A stretch of 64,000 bases of DNA from positions 124,001 through 188,000 of the forward strand of contig NZ_JBFAKK010000015.1 of the NCBI RefSeq assembly GCF_040655735.1, given 5' to 3'. Position numbers and translations under genes: made by a program. This document shows, piece by piece, positions 50,388 through 58,896 of the stretch (its first letter is position 1; every line of letters begins with the position of its first letter). The notes under the pieces are model-generated. The model was not told the origin of the DNA. It saw only the letters and a program-made list of their open reading frames with translations, and did not search any database. This stretch comes from Phytomonospora sp040655735 (GTDB lineage Bacteria; Actinomycetota; Actinomycetes; Mycobacteriales; Micromonosporaceae).

Positions 50388-51098
50388 TCAGCGGTGGTGG
50401 GTGGGGGCGGGACGGAGACCGTCGGGAACCGCCACGTCGGGTGAGACCGTCGGCGCGGCAGTCGTCGAGCTGGCGAGCTCGCGGCGTTGTGTGGCCAGCT
50501 GCGCCGCCGTCGACGATGGCGAGAACGGGTTGTCGCCGAACCGGGCCTGGTAGGCCGCACGAAACCCCCCGGAGTCGTGCTCCTTCCCCTGCTCCCACGC
50601 GTTCGTGGCCAAGACCCGACAGACCAGGTAGGACGCGGCCTCCGCGCTAGCCTCGTGCGGTACCCCAGCAATGTCGGTGATCTGGCTGATGGCGTTGGGG
50701 ATCGAGCCGGTCGCGCGCAGCTGCTGCGGGAACTCGGTGAGCAGATGCAGTTCCAGCCAGGCCCGCTTCGGCTCGTCGAAGGCGGTGGCGATCCGGTGGA
50801 CCCAGCGTGCGGCTTCCTCCCCGACTGCGTACCGCTGGTCGGGTTCCAGTGAAGCGAGATGAGCGATGAGGGCGTCGTGGCCTTCGATGACGGTCGGGGA
50901 CTCCAGATCCGCAGCGATCCAGGCGGTGTATCTCTTGGCGAAGGCGTCCTCGCTGGCGGCGGCCCGGGCGTCGGTACCCGGGCCTGCGGACGGGCTGGGG
51001 TCGGCCATCCCCGCCACCAGCCGACGCAGTGCCGTGGCCGCGGACCTGTCGCCGATGAGGGCGTCGGAGGCTTCGCAGAAGGTGTTGTAGTCGAGCAT
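50388..51098 (-). CDS. Hypothetical protein in secretion operon
   Basis: A 236-residue, largely helical soluble protein (AFAKRYTAWIAADLESPTVI, then ERK-free acidic helices) with a Thr/Ser/Pro-rich tail. AGGAGATCCCG precedes ATG 51098. No family is recognised. It lies between the SCO6880-family and XF1762-like genes. Confidence 0.68.
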   Translation of the reverse strand: MLDYNTFCEASDALIGDRSAATALRRLVAGMADPSPSAGPGTDARAAASEDAFAKRYTAWIAADLESPTVIEGHDALIAHLASLEPDQRYAVGEEAARWVHRIATAFDEPKRAWLELHLLTEFPQQLRATGSIPNAISQITDIAGVPHEASAEAASYLVCRVLATNAWEQGKEHDSGGFRAAYQARFGDNPFSPSSTAAQLATQRRELASSTTAAPTVSPDVAVPDGLRPAPTHHR

Positions 51099-51170
51099 CG
51101 GGATCTCCTAAGGGGTGTGAGGAGCTCAGAAGAGGCAAGGCAGGGAGGGCGTGGGACATAGGCGAAGGCG

Positions 51171-52646
51171 TCAGTTCGGCCAGGTTCTGGCCAGGACGGG
51201 CGGACAGATCCCCAGCGGCAGCGTCGCGGCGAACAGGGCGGCGTTGCCGCCCCAGGCCCGGCGCATCAGCAGTTTCGAGGCCTCGGCGAGGGTCTCGACC
51301 TCGGCGACGGCGTGCGGGAGGTCGCTTTCGCTGGTGACGGTCGTGGTGACGACCATCGAGGTCAGTCCCAGCCCGGCCCCGGCGGCTTCCTCGTAGGCGG
51401 CGCGGTTGGCGCGGTCCCGGTCGGCGCGGTCGCGGGCTTTCTCGTCTCGGCGTTGCGCGGCGCGCAGCGCGTCGCGGAAGTCAGCAGCGTTGACCTCCCG
51501 CTCCACGGTCTTGGCGGCCTCGGCGGCGGTGAACGGCCGGTACATCAACGACACCCGCTTGGGATGCCGCGAGGGCGCCATGAGCCGCGCGAGCACGTAG
51601 GCGGTCACGTTGTGCCGGGGGGCCTCATGCCAGTACCAGGACACCGATCGCGCAGACTCGTGCCGGTAGTAGTCCCAGGTCTCCTCGGCGGCCACCGGTC
51701 CTGCGGCCTGCCACGACAAGTCCTTGCGGTCGCTGCCGTCTTCGAGGGCGCGGGTCACCGCTCCACGCGCGGCCGGGTCGAACGCCGCGCGCACGATCCC
51801 GGCCAGTTGCGCGGCGTCCATGCGGCTCAGCACGCTCACTCCGCAGCCGCCCAGTGCGTCCTGCAGGCCGGGCAGCAGCTGCACGACCTCGGCGATGGAG
51901 TCCTCAAGGTTCTTCGGTTTCGACAGGAACATCGACGGGTCGAAGGTGAGCGCCACCCACGTGGACACATCGGCGGCGGTGGACGGTGCGGCCGCCACGA
52001 GCTTGGACAGCAGGTGCCGCGCGGCGGCCGGCGCGGTCGGCGCCATACGCGTCGACACGTAGTCGGCCAATCGGGTCCCTGACGCCGGTGCGGTGTCGAC
52101 GATGACGTTGACCCAGCTCAGCGCCGGAACATGCCCGAGGCCGGCCAGCCACGAGCCCCAGTTGGCGACCCAGGAGTCGACCTGGTCGTCGTCGACGAGC
52201 CAGGGTGCGGAGGCGGCTACATCCAGAGCCACCGTCAAAGTCCCCAGCCGGCGATGGTGCACCACCCCGAACTCCCCGGAAGCGTCGGAGGCGGTGACCA
52301 CGTGGGTGGCGGCCAGCACCCCGGGCAGCTCCCAGGGGTGCTGGCCGTTCCCGGCCAGCCCTCCGGCATAGCGGTGGTGCCCCTTGGATGTACCCAGCAG
52401 CCAGCGCATCCGCTGGCGGCCCATCGACACTAGAGTCACCCCGTCCCAGCGCGCGATTGCCAGCACCAACACGATCGCGGCGATGGGCCCGACCACGATC
52501 AGCGCCGGCAAAGCCACCGACACAGTGATCAGCAGCGCGGTCAGAGCGGCCAGCACCAACACGGTCTGGAACTGTTCCAACCCGAACAAACCGATGCCCC
52601 GCGAGCGGCGCCAACCGCCGTAGGTGCGAACCGAACGATCCGACAT
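51171..52646 (-). CDS. SCO6880-family T4SS protein
   Basis: A 491-residue protein with two membrane segments at residues 30-70 (VLVLAALTALLITVSVALPA, then VVGPIAAIVLVLAIAR) and a large soluble domain (KGHHRYAGGL; YRPFTAAEAAKTVEREVNAA). The SCO6880 family is a fixed part of actinobacterial T4SS loci. It combines a VirB3/PrgI-like membrane part with a VirB4 N-terminal-like part. AGGAGACGGTG precedes ATG 52646. Confidence 0.85.
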   Translation of the reverse strand: MSDRSVRTYGGWRRSRGIGLFGLEQFQTVLVLAALTALLITVSVALPALIVVGPIAAIVLVLAIARWDGVTLVSMGRQRMRWLLGTSKGHHRYAGGLAGNGQHPWELPGVLAATHVVTASDASGEFGVVHHRRLGTLTVALDVAASAPWLVDDDQVDSWVANWGSWLAGLGHVPALSWVNVIVDTAPASGTRLADYVSTRMAPTAPAAARHLLSKLVAAAPSTAADVSTWVALTFDPSMFLSKPKNLEDSIAEVVQLLPGLQDALGGCGVSVLSRMDAAQLAGIVRAAFDPAARGAVTRALEDGSDRKDLSWQAAGPVAAEETWDYYRHESARSVSWYWHEAPRHNVTAYVLARLMAPSRHPKRVSLMYRPFTAAEAAKTVEREVNAADFRDALRAAQRRDEKARDRADRDRANRAAYEEAAGAGLGLTSMVVTTTVTSESDLPHAVAEVETLAEASKLLMRRAWGGNAALFAATLPLGICPPVLARTWPN

Positions 52647-52655
52647 CACCGTCTC

Positions 52656-53978
52656 CTAAGTGGGTTTCGAAGCGCGATCGAACTGGGCACCGGCTTGCTT
52701 CCCGACCTCTTGGCCGATCTTGATGCCCGCTGTGACAGCGCCCCCGGCGCCGCCTCCGGGGGCCTTCCCGCCGCTGCCTCCGGCGGACGGAGCAGCACCC
52801 GACGGCGCCGGAGGCGTGGCTCCGCCGCTCTCGGCGGCGCCGATGTTCGACGCCGACGGCTGGGCGCCCTCCTTCGCGCCTCCGGATTTGGGTTGCCCCT
52901 TCGGGTCGGGCTTGGGTGTTGGTGGCCCGCCATCCCCGCCACCGGCACCACTTCCGCCGCCAGGCGGCGGGGGTTTGGAGCCGGAGTCCATGTGGGCGGC
53001 GTGGTCTTGGGCGGCGCCGCCCTTGTTGAACGCGCGAGAGTGGGCGATCGAGGAACCGGCCCCCGCCAGCGCGGAGGCCGCACCGCCGCCACTGGAAAGG
53101 GCCCCGGTGGTCCAGTTGAAGAACTTCATCAGCGCCGGGAGCGCCACGACGCTCGCGGCGATCATCGCCAGACCGATCATGCGAGTCCAGAAATCGTTGC
53201 CGCGGTGGCCGGCCATGTAGAACGCCGTTGCGTACACGGTGGCGGCCATGGGCTTGTAGCAGCACAAACTGAGCAGCCAGGTGAGGACCTTGTTCTTCCA
53301 CTGCGACGTGGGTCCGGCGATGGTGCCGGCCGCGGCCAGCGGCAACAGCCCGGCCAGGATCACGATCGCGCCCTCGCGGAACAACAGCAGCACGATCTGC
53401 GCGATCGAGCCCAGCAGCGCGATCAGCAGCATGATCAGGTACAGCGCGATGGGCATCCCGAAGGTCAGGATCGACGCACCGACCAAGCCGAGGATCTCGC
53501 TGGTGGCCGTGCCCCAGTTGACGGTGTTGATCTCCTTCATGCCGATGTCCAGCACGAACTGCGAGTACTCGTCACCGGCCTTGAGGACCAGGCTCGTCCC
53601 GGTCAGCGACACCGCTGAGAACAGCGCGGTGTTCCACACCCCCCTCACGATCTGGATCAGCGGTTGCGGCTTTCGGGAGAGGACCATCTGGAGGGCATTC
53701 CACAAGATGCCGCCGGTGAGGATCAGCGCGATGATCGGCAGCGTCCACGACGTGATAATCGACAGCGGGTAGCCGCGCTCTGCGGTGCCGGGGGCGACCA
53801 TGTTGGTGGTGGTGTCGACCGCAGGAATCTCGGTCCAGAACGTGGCTGAAGCCGTCAGCAGCCAGTTGATGCCCTCGGCGATCTTGACCACCAGCCATTC
53901 CAGGCCCGTCTCGCTGGCTTCGGCCACCAGGTCCTTGGTCTGGCAGGACAGGTCGTAGACGTCGCAGTCCTCGCTCAC
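52656..53978 (-). CDS. VirB6/TrbL-like channel protein
   Basis: A 440-residue polytopic protein with about six membrane segments between residues 30 and 300, then a disordered Gly/Pro/Lys-rich tail of 130 residues (GGGSGAGGGDGGPPTPKP). This is the layout of VirB6/TrbL inner-membrane channel subunits. AAAGGGAGCACGCC precedes GTG 53978, which overlaps the upstream stop. The open frame before it is a shadow. Confidence 0.82.
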   Translation of the reverse strand: MSEDCDVYDLSCQTKDLVAEASETGLEWLVVKIAEGINWLLTASATFWTEIPAVDTTTNMVAPGTAERGYPLSIITSWTLPIIALILTGGILWNALQMVLSRKPQPLIQIVRGVWNTALFSAVSLTGTSLVLKAGDEYSQFVLDIGMKEINTVNWGTATSEILGLVGASILTFGMPIALYLIMLLIALLGSIAQIVLLLFREGAIVILAGLLPLAAAGTIAGPTSQWKNKVLTWLLSLCCYKPMAATVYATAFYMAGHRGNDFWTRMIGLAMIAASVVALPALMKFFNWTTGALSSGGGAASALAGAGSSIAHSRAFNKGGAAQDHAAHMDSGSKPPPPGGGSGAGGGDGGPPTPKPDPKGQPKSGGAKEGAQPSASNIGAAESGGATPPAPSGAAPSAGGSGGKAPGGGAGGAVTAGIKIGQEVGKQAGAQFDRASKPT

Positions 53979-54772
53979 GGCGTGCTCCCTTTCAGCAGGT
54001 CCTGGTAACCGGAGATGTCGGCGAGCGCGGTCGCCTGTGACGTCCAGGACCCGCCCGGCGGGGCGTGCAGCCGCCAGTCCTCGTTTGCCCAGGTCAGGTG
54101 CAGCGCTACGACCTTGAACTGAACCGAGCCCTCGGGCCCGGCGCCCTCCACGACCAGCCACACCTGTGCGCTGTCGCCGTCGACGGCGACCCGGAACGCT
54201 CTCGGTGCGGCACTCAGTCGCCCGACCGGCGCGCCGCCTCCGCCACCGAGGGAGGAGGCGAGTTGCTGGTAGGCGCCTAGCAGGCGGGTGCGCAGGGCCT
54301 CGATGTCACCGGGTTCACCGGTGACCTGACCGGAGATGGTGGTCTCCAGGACCGTCGAACCGATGTGCGGGTCCAAGCGCAGCGCGATGTGTGCCGCCGC
54401 CAGGACTGCCCCCGCCTTGTCGTGGCTGAAGCCCTCGGCGTGCAGCCCGTCGGTCCGCGTCGGGCCATGCGTGGCCGACACCGGCAGGGACACACCGATC
54501 AGCGCCGTCCACGTCAGGGGGCCGATGTCGACGTTGGGTGAGGGTCCTCCCGGGGAGGCGACCAAGCTGCCGGGAGGACCCTCTGCCGCTGGCGGAGGCT
54601 GATTTCCGCCAGCGGAGTCAGGAGAAGTAGAAGAGCCGGCCAGGCCGCCGCGTCCGAAGGCCACCATGCATCCGACGACGACCGCGGCGACGGTGATGAG
54701 GGCGACGATCTTCGACCGCGAGCGTGATGCCGGTCGGACCGGCTCGCTCCGAAGCGTGTGGGATTCGGGCAC
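53975..54772 (-). CDS. VirB8/TcpC-like protein
   Basis: A 265-residue protein with a basic start, one membrane segment (IVALITVAAVVVGCMVAF, residues 22-39), a Pro-rich linker and an extracellular domain. That domain ends with an NTF2-like pattern (VALHLTWANEDWRLHAPPGG), as in TcpC/VirB8 proteins that scaffold the channel outside the membrane. GTG 54772 is 9 bp past the stop of the upstream small membrane gene. Confidence 0.75.
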   Translation of the reverse strand: MPESHTLRSEPVRPASRSRSKIVALITVAAVVVGCMVAFGRGGLAGSSTSPDSAGGNQPPPAAEGPPGSLVASPGGPSPNVDIGPLTWTALIGVSLPVSATHGPTRTDGLHAEGFSHDKAGAVLAAAHIALRLDPHIGSTVLETTISGQVTGEPGDIEALRTRLLGAYQQLASSLGGGGGAPVGRLSAAPRAFRVAVDGDSAQVWLVVEGAGPEGSVQFKVVALHLTWANEDWRLHAPPGGSWTSQATALADISGYQDLLKGSTP

Positions 54773-54781
54773 GGCGATCGC

Positions 54782-55093
54782 CTAGTCCGGGAGCGCGACG
54801 CCGACGACGAACGTCGCGATCGCTCCGACGGTGAGGCCGCCGATGACCCACGGGATGCCCACCGCGCCGTCAACGGCGGTGCTTGAGCGGTTCCGGCGGC
54901 CGAGGATCATCATCCCGCCGCAGATCATCAGACCGAGAACGCCGGCGAGCATCAGCGTCCACTTCGCCCAGCCCAGCAACTTGCCCGACAGCTCCTGCAA
55001 TCCAGGGATGGGGATGGGCGTGATCTCGGGGATCTCTTCGAGGAAGCCCGCCTGGAGCCACGAAGAGGCCCAGGCGCCAAGGGTATTGATCAT
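54782..55093 (-). CDS. VirB2/TrbC-like small membrane protein
   Basis: A 103-residue protein with two membrane segments (WTLMLAGVLGLMICGGMMIL and VIGGLTVGAIATFVVGVAL) and a short loop RRNRSST. This is the size and topology of pilin-like VirB2/TrbC subunits. It is first in the secretion operon, behind AGGAGACGGTCAC and the 10-mer repeat array at 55182. Confidence 0.7.
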   Translation of the reverse strand: MINTLGAWASSWLQAGFLEEIPEITPIPIPGLQELSGKLLGWAKWTLMLAGVLGLMICGGMMILGRRNRSSTAVDGAVGIPWVIGGLTVGAIATFVVGVALPD

Positions 55094-55181
55094 GTGACCG
55101 TCTCCTGTGTCGCGACGGCCCCAGCTGGGCCGCTCGACAACGACACTCGCCGCGAGGGGGTGTCAAACCCGTGGTCAAAGG

Positions 55182-55226
55182 CGTAGCGCCCCGTAGCGCC
55201 CCGACTGGGCGCTACGGGGCGCTACG
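55182..55226. promoter_or_regulatory. Quadruple 10-mer operator at divergent T4SS promoters
   Basis: CGTAGCGCCC twice in tandem (55182-55201), a 5-bp spacer, then GGGCGCTACG twice (55207-55226), followed by a partial unit. The whole is a 45-bp palindrome between the divergent secretion operon (55093) and peptidoglycan hydrolase gene (55302). It is the largest of four arrays of this unit. Confidence 0.85.
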
Positions 55227-55301
55227 GGGCGCACCACGCCCATGACCCGCCCGTGCAGGTGTGCTCGATTCCGTCAGTAATCACGGGATCGGAGGCGGGG
55301 A

Positions 55302-56402
55302 ATGAACTCCAGTGGCAAGGCGGGCAAGGCCGGCACGATGTCGCGTTCTGCCCTTCTGTGGGTCGTCTTCGGCGCCATAGCGCTGATCGCTTGTTGCTGC
55401 GGTGGCGCGTTCCTCGGGGGGACCACCTTGATGGCCTCCTGCGGCAGCGTCGGGGGCGTCGATCCCGACAGTCCTCTCCCAGCGATTGAATCCCTCAACC
55501 CCGAACAGGTCCGCCACGCCGCGATCATCATCCGTGTCGGGCAGGACAAGAAGTTCGCCCAGCGCGGCTGGATCATCGCCGTGGCTACCGCGATGCAGGA
55601 GTCGACCCTCCACAACTACGGCCACCTCGGCGACGCCAACGACCACGACTCGCTCGGCCTGTTCCAGCAGCGCCCCAGTCAGGGCTGGGGAAGCTCCGAG
55701 GAGATCCTCGACCCGTACTACGCCGCCGGGAAGTTCTACGACAAGCTGGCGCGCATCAGCGGCTGGGAGCAGATGCCGCTGACCCGCGCTGCCCAAGCAG
55801 TCCAGATCTCGGCGTATCCCGAGGCTTACGCCAAATGGGAGCCGCTGGCCACCACGGTGGTTTCCACCCTGTCAGGGAGCGGCAGACAGGGCGCCCCCGG
55901 CAACGCCTTCGGTACCTGCCCCGGTGCTGGCCCTAGTGGCTGGGTGGTGCCGGTGAACGCGCCCATCACCAGTGCCTACCGCAGCAGTGAGCGCCCCACC
56001 CACGACGGAGTCGACCTGGGCGCCGCTCGCGGTGCCGCCATCCACGCCGCCGCCGCCGGCACCGTCACTCTCGCCACCTGCAACGCCCACACACAAGGCG
56101 GCGGCTACTACTCCTGCGACGTCGACGGGTCCGTCTCGATCCTCGGCTGCGGCTGGTACGTCGAGATCACCCACGCCGAAAGGATCATCACCCGCTACTG
56201 CCACATGGGCACCAAACCCGCCGTGATCGTCGGCCAGAAGGTCAACGCTGGCGACGTCCTCGGTCAGGTCGGCAGCTCCGGCAACTCCTCCGGCCCGCAC
56301 TTGCACTTCGAGGTCCACCTCAACAACGACGGCTCCTCGGGCGGGGCGACCTCGCCCGTGGAATTCATGGCCGCCCGCGGCGCCCCACTGCCAACTCCTT
56401 GA
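55302..56402 (+). CDS. Lytic transglycosylase plus M23 endopeptidase
   Basis: A 366-residue VirB1-like cell-wall enzyme. One N-terminal membrane segment (residues 16-45) is followed by a lysozyme-like domain: TAMQESTLHN with catalytic Glu near 98, and GLFQQRPSQGWG. Then comes an M23 domain: THDGVDLGA near 231, WYVEITHAERIITRYCHMG and HLHFEV near 333, giving the zinc ligands. It opens peptidoglycan for the transfer channel. GGAGGCGGGGA precedes ATG 55302, and it shares the divergent operator with the secretion operon. Confidence 0.92.
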   Translation: MNSSGKAGKAGTMSRSALLWVVFGAIALIACCCGGAFLGGTTLMASCGSVGGVDPDSPLPAIESLNPEQVRHAAIIIRVGQDKKFAQRGWIIAVATAMQESTLHNYGHLGDANDHDSLGLFQQRPSQGWGSSEEILDPYYAAGKFYDKLARISGWEQMPLTRAAQAVQISAYPEAYAKWEPLATTVVSTLSGSGRQGAPGNAFGTCPGAGPSGWVVPVNAPITSAYRSSERPTHDGVDLGAARGAAIHAAAAGTVTLATCNAHTQGGGYYSCDVDGSVSILGCGWYVEITHAERIITRYCHMGTKPAVIVGQKVNAGDVLGQVGSSGNSSGPHLHFEVHLNNDGSSGGATSPVEFMAARGAPLPTP

Positions 56403-56442
56403 TCAAGAAGCCGGTGTCGGCAACCCACCTTCAGGAGGTTCC

Positions 56443-56736
56443 ATGTTCACGCGTTCGCACCCCGCCGCCGAACTGCACATCCGAATCATCTACCTCGCCA
56501 CCGCCAGCGCCACCCCCGCGATGACAGGCGTGGCGATCTGGGAACACCTGGCCGAACGATCGGTAGCGGCTGTCGTGCTAGCCCTACTCGCCGCGGGCGC
56601 CGCCAGCCTCGGCGCCGCCTGGAGCTATTCCCGCCGACAACACCCCACCTATCGAGGCCGGCATCGCCCGAACGCTTCCCGCGTCAAGACCCACCTCACC
56701 ACCGGCACGATCACCACCGCCCGGAGCCGGTCATGA
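56443..56736 (+). CDS. Small membrane protein
   Basis: A 97-residue protein with two hydrophobic segments (IIYLATASATPAMTGVAIW; VVLALLAAGAASLGAAW) and a basic tail. CAGGAGGTTCC precedes ATG 56443. A stem with loop TCGGCAAC (56413-56429) lies just upstream and resembles the leading-region stem-loops. Function unknown. Confidence 0.68.
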   Translation: MFTRSHPAAELHIRIIYLATASATPAMTGVAIWEHLAERSVAAVVLALLAAGAASLGAAWSYSRRQHPTYRGRHRPNASRVKTHLTTGTITTARSRS

Positions 56737-57806
56737 CCGATCCTTTCGCCACCCCGCTCAGGCTCGCCACCACCAGTGACTTCATCGCGGCTGTTCCATA
56801 CCTCCTCCGCTTCCACCCCAGCGAAGGGGATCTCGCGATCATCGGACTCAACGACAACAGGCAGGTCACCGTCAGCGCGCGGCTTCCGATACTTGACGAG
56901 CGTGCCGCCGCCGGTGCCGTTTCCCTTCCATGGGCGATGACCAAGCGCGGATGCACTGCACTGGCACTGGTTGGCTACGGCCCCGCCGACAAGGTCACAC
57001 CCATCCTTGACGCCATCGAAACCGCCTGCCAGCAGCAGGGTATGAGCGTCATACGATCCGCACGTGTCACCGACGGCCGGTACTGGGACCGCGGTTCCGA
57101 TCACGTTCCACCAGACGGGCTTCCCGTCCCCGATGCCGCCTCACCCACAGCCGCGGCCCTCATCGCCGCAGGTATCGCGGCACTACCCGATCGTGCAGCA
57201 GTCACTGCTCAGCTCACACCGGCGCCCCCCAGCGAGCTGACGCCAGTGACCGCTGCCCTGCCCCAGGCCAGCAACAATCCGTCGCGGGTGAAAGGTGAAC
57301 GCGCCGTCGTCGCCATTCATAGCCATCTCGAGGCGGGAACCTTTCCCGATGCCGCTCAGGTCGCCCAGATCCTGACCGGCCTGCGCGAACCCGACATCAA
57401 CATGCACGGGCTCGCCCGCACTGACACCGATCCCCAGGGTGCGCTGCCCTTGTGGCTCTACATAACCCGCCACGCTCCCGACGGACACCGCGCGGACGCC
57501 GCCCTGCAGGCGGCCTACGCCGCGTTCCGCTGCGGCGACAGTGTCCTGGCCGGTGGCGCCATCGCCATCGCCCGTGCCGCTGCTCCCCACTCCGAGCTCA
57601 TCAGCCTGATCGCCAGGGTCATCGCGCTCAAGCGCGACCCAAATGAACTCCCCCTGGCCGAGATTCCCGCCAACCACCCCCTCCATCCTGCCGCGCTCGT
57701 GGCACGCGGTCGCCCAGACGGGCCACGGCTGGAACCCGCCGAGCCCGCAAGCGCAACATCACCCCCCGAACCCGCGCCCGGCCCCAGGCACCACCGCGCC
57801 CACTAA
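56733..57806 (+). CDS. DUF4192 protein, copy 1
   Basis: A 357-residue protein of the DUF4192 family: DFIAAVPYLLRFHPSEGDLA, later RYWDRG, then a C-terminal helical half (AAYAAFRCGDSVLAGGAIAI). DUF4192 is widespread in actinomycetes with unknown function. It overlaps the upstream gene by ATGA and lies 55 bp from a second copy. The tail after residue 330 is Pro-rich. Confidence 0.88.
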   Translation: MTDPFATPLRLATTSDFIAAVPYLLRFHPSEGDLAIIGLNDNRQVTVSARLPILDERAAAGAVSLPWAMTKRGCTALALVGYGPADKVTPILDAIETACQQQGMSVIRSARVTDGRYWDRGSDHVPPDGLPVPDAASPTAAALIAAGIAALPDRAAVTAQLTPAPPSELTPVTAALPQASNNPSRVKGERAVVAIHSHLEAGTFPDAAQVAQILTGLREPDINMHGLARTDTDPQGALPLWLYITRHAPDGHRADAALQAAYAAFRCGDSVLAGGAIAIARAAAPHSELISLIARVIALKRDPNELPLAEIPANHPLHPAALVARGRPDGPRLEPAEPASATSPPEPAPGPRHHRAH

Positions 57807-57861
57807 CCCGCCCTCCGCCGCGAAGCCAACCCCGTAAGGCAGCACCCGCAAGGAGCATCCC

Positions 57862-58896
57862 GTGACCGAGCCCATTCCCCTGCGCACCGGCCTCGAAATC
57901 GTCGCCGCCGTACCGTTCCTGCTCAGGTTCCACCCAGCCGACGGTGACTTGGTCGCCATCGGCATCATCGACGGGCACTTCCAGTCGGCCAACCAGGTCT
58001 CCGCCGCCGGGATCCACATCGACGAGGTGGCCGAAAGGCTCGCCAAGGACGGTTGCACCAGCGCGCACGTCATCGGGTACGGACCATCACAGCAGGTCGA
58101 CGACGCGCTCAACGTCGCCGCGATTGCCTTCCGCTACCACGACATCGACCTGCAGCGAGTCATCCAGGTCACAGATGGGTCGTACTGGAGCCGCCACGAC
58201 CCCCACGACCCCGACAACGGGCAGCGCATCACCACCTACTCGCCAGTCGCCGCTGAAATGGTCGCCAGGGGTATGACGGCACTGCCCGACCGCGACGCCA
58301 TCACCGCGCTTCTCGACTCGGCCCCCGATGACGAACTCCGCAAGGTCTCCATCGCAATCGAGGCGGCACTCAAAACGGGAATGCACGGACCGGCCGCCGT
58401 CGCCCTAGTCCGCAACCACACGGACGCCGGCACCTTTCCCGACGTGACCGAGTGCGCCCAGATCCTGAACAGCCTGCGCGACCGCCACGGTGAGGCCCTC
58501 GGATTCGGCATCACTGAGAACGATCCCAAACGCGCCCTTCCGGTGTGGCTGTTCGTCCTTCGTCACGCCCCCGACACACACGTCGGCGAGCCTGCCAGCC
58601 AGGTCGCATACGCGGCATTCCGGTCCGGTCACGGAGCCCTCGCCCGCGACGCCATCGGCCTTGCCCGCGTCGCCCGACCCGATTCCCGTCTCTACGACCT
58701 AATCGCGATGGCGATCAACACCACCAACCCCAAGAAGTTCCCGCCGATGGGCAGCCTGCTCACGGCACTCACCGATCCGGCCACGTTCACCGCAAACACC
58801 CGCCCGGTCAACGACGGAACCCCCACACCGCCATCCGTCAACGGCGCCACGCCCGAGGATCCCGAACCCACCCATGGACACCGCCATGGCCGATAG
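57862..58896 (+). CDS. DUF4192 protein, copy 2
   Basis: A 344-residue paralogue of the preceding gene: EIVAAVPFLLRFHPADGDLV, DGSYWSRHD and AYAAFRSGHGALARDAIGLA align with it in order. AAGGAGCATCCC precedes GTG 57862. The tandem pair arose by duplication. Its 3' end overlaps the start of the methyltransferase-helicase gene. Confidence 0.88.
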   Translation: MTEPIPLRTGLEIVAAVPFLLRFHPADGDLVAIGIIDGHFQSANQVSAAGIHIDEVAERLAKDGCTSAHVIGYGPSQQVDDALNVAAIAFRYHDIDLQRVIQVTDGSYWSRHDPHDPDNGQRITTYSPVAAEMVARGMTALPDRDAITALLDSAPDDELRKVSIAIEAALKTGMHGPAAVALVRNHTDAGTFPDVTECAQILNSLRDRHGEALGFGITENDPKRALPVWLFVLRHAPDTHVGEPASQVAYAAFRSGHGALARDAIGLARVARPDSRLYDLIAMAINTTNPKKFPPMGSLLTALTDPATFTANTRPVNDGTPTPPSVNGATPEDPEPTHGHRHGR

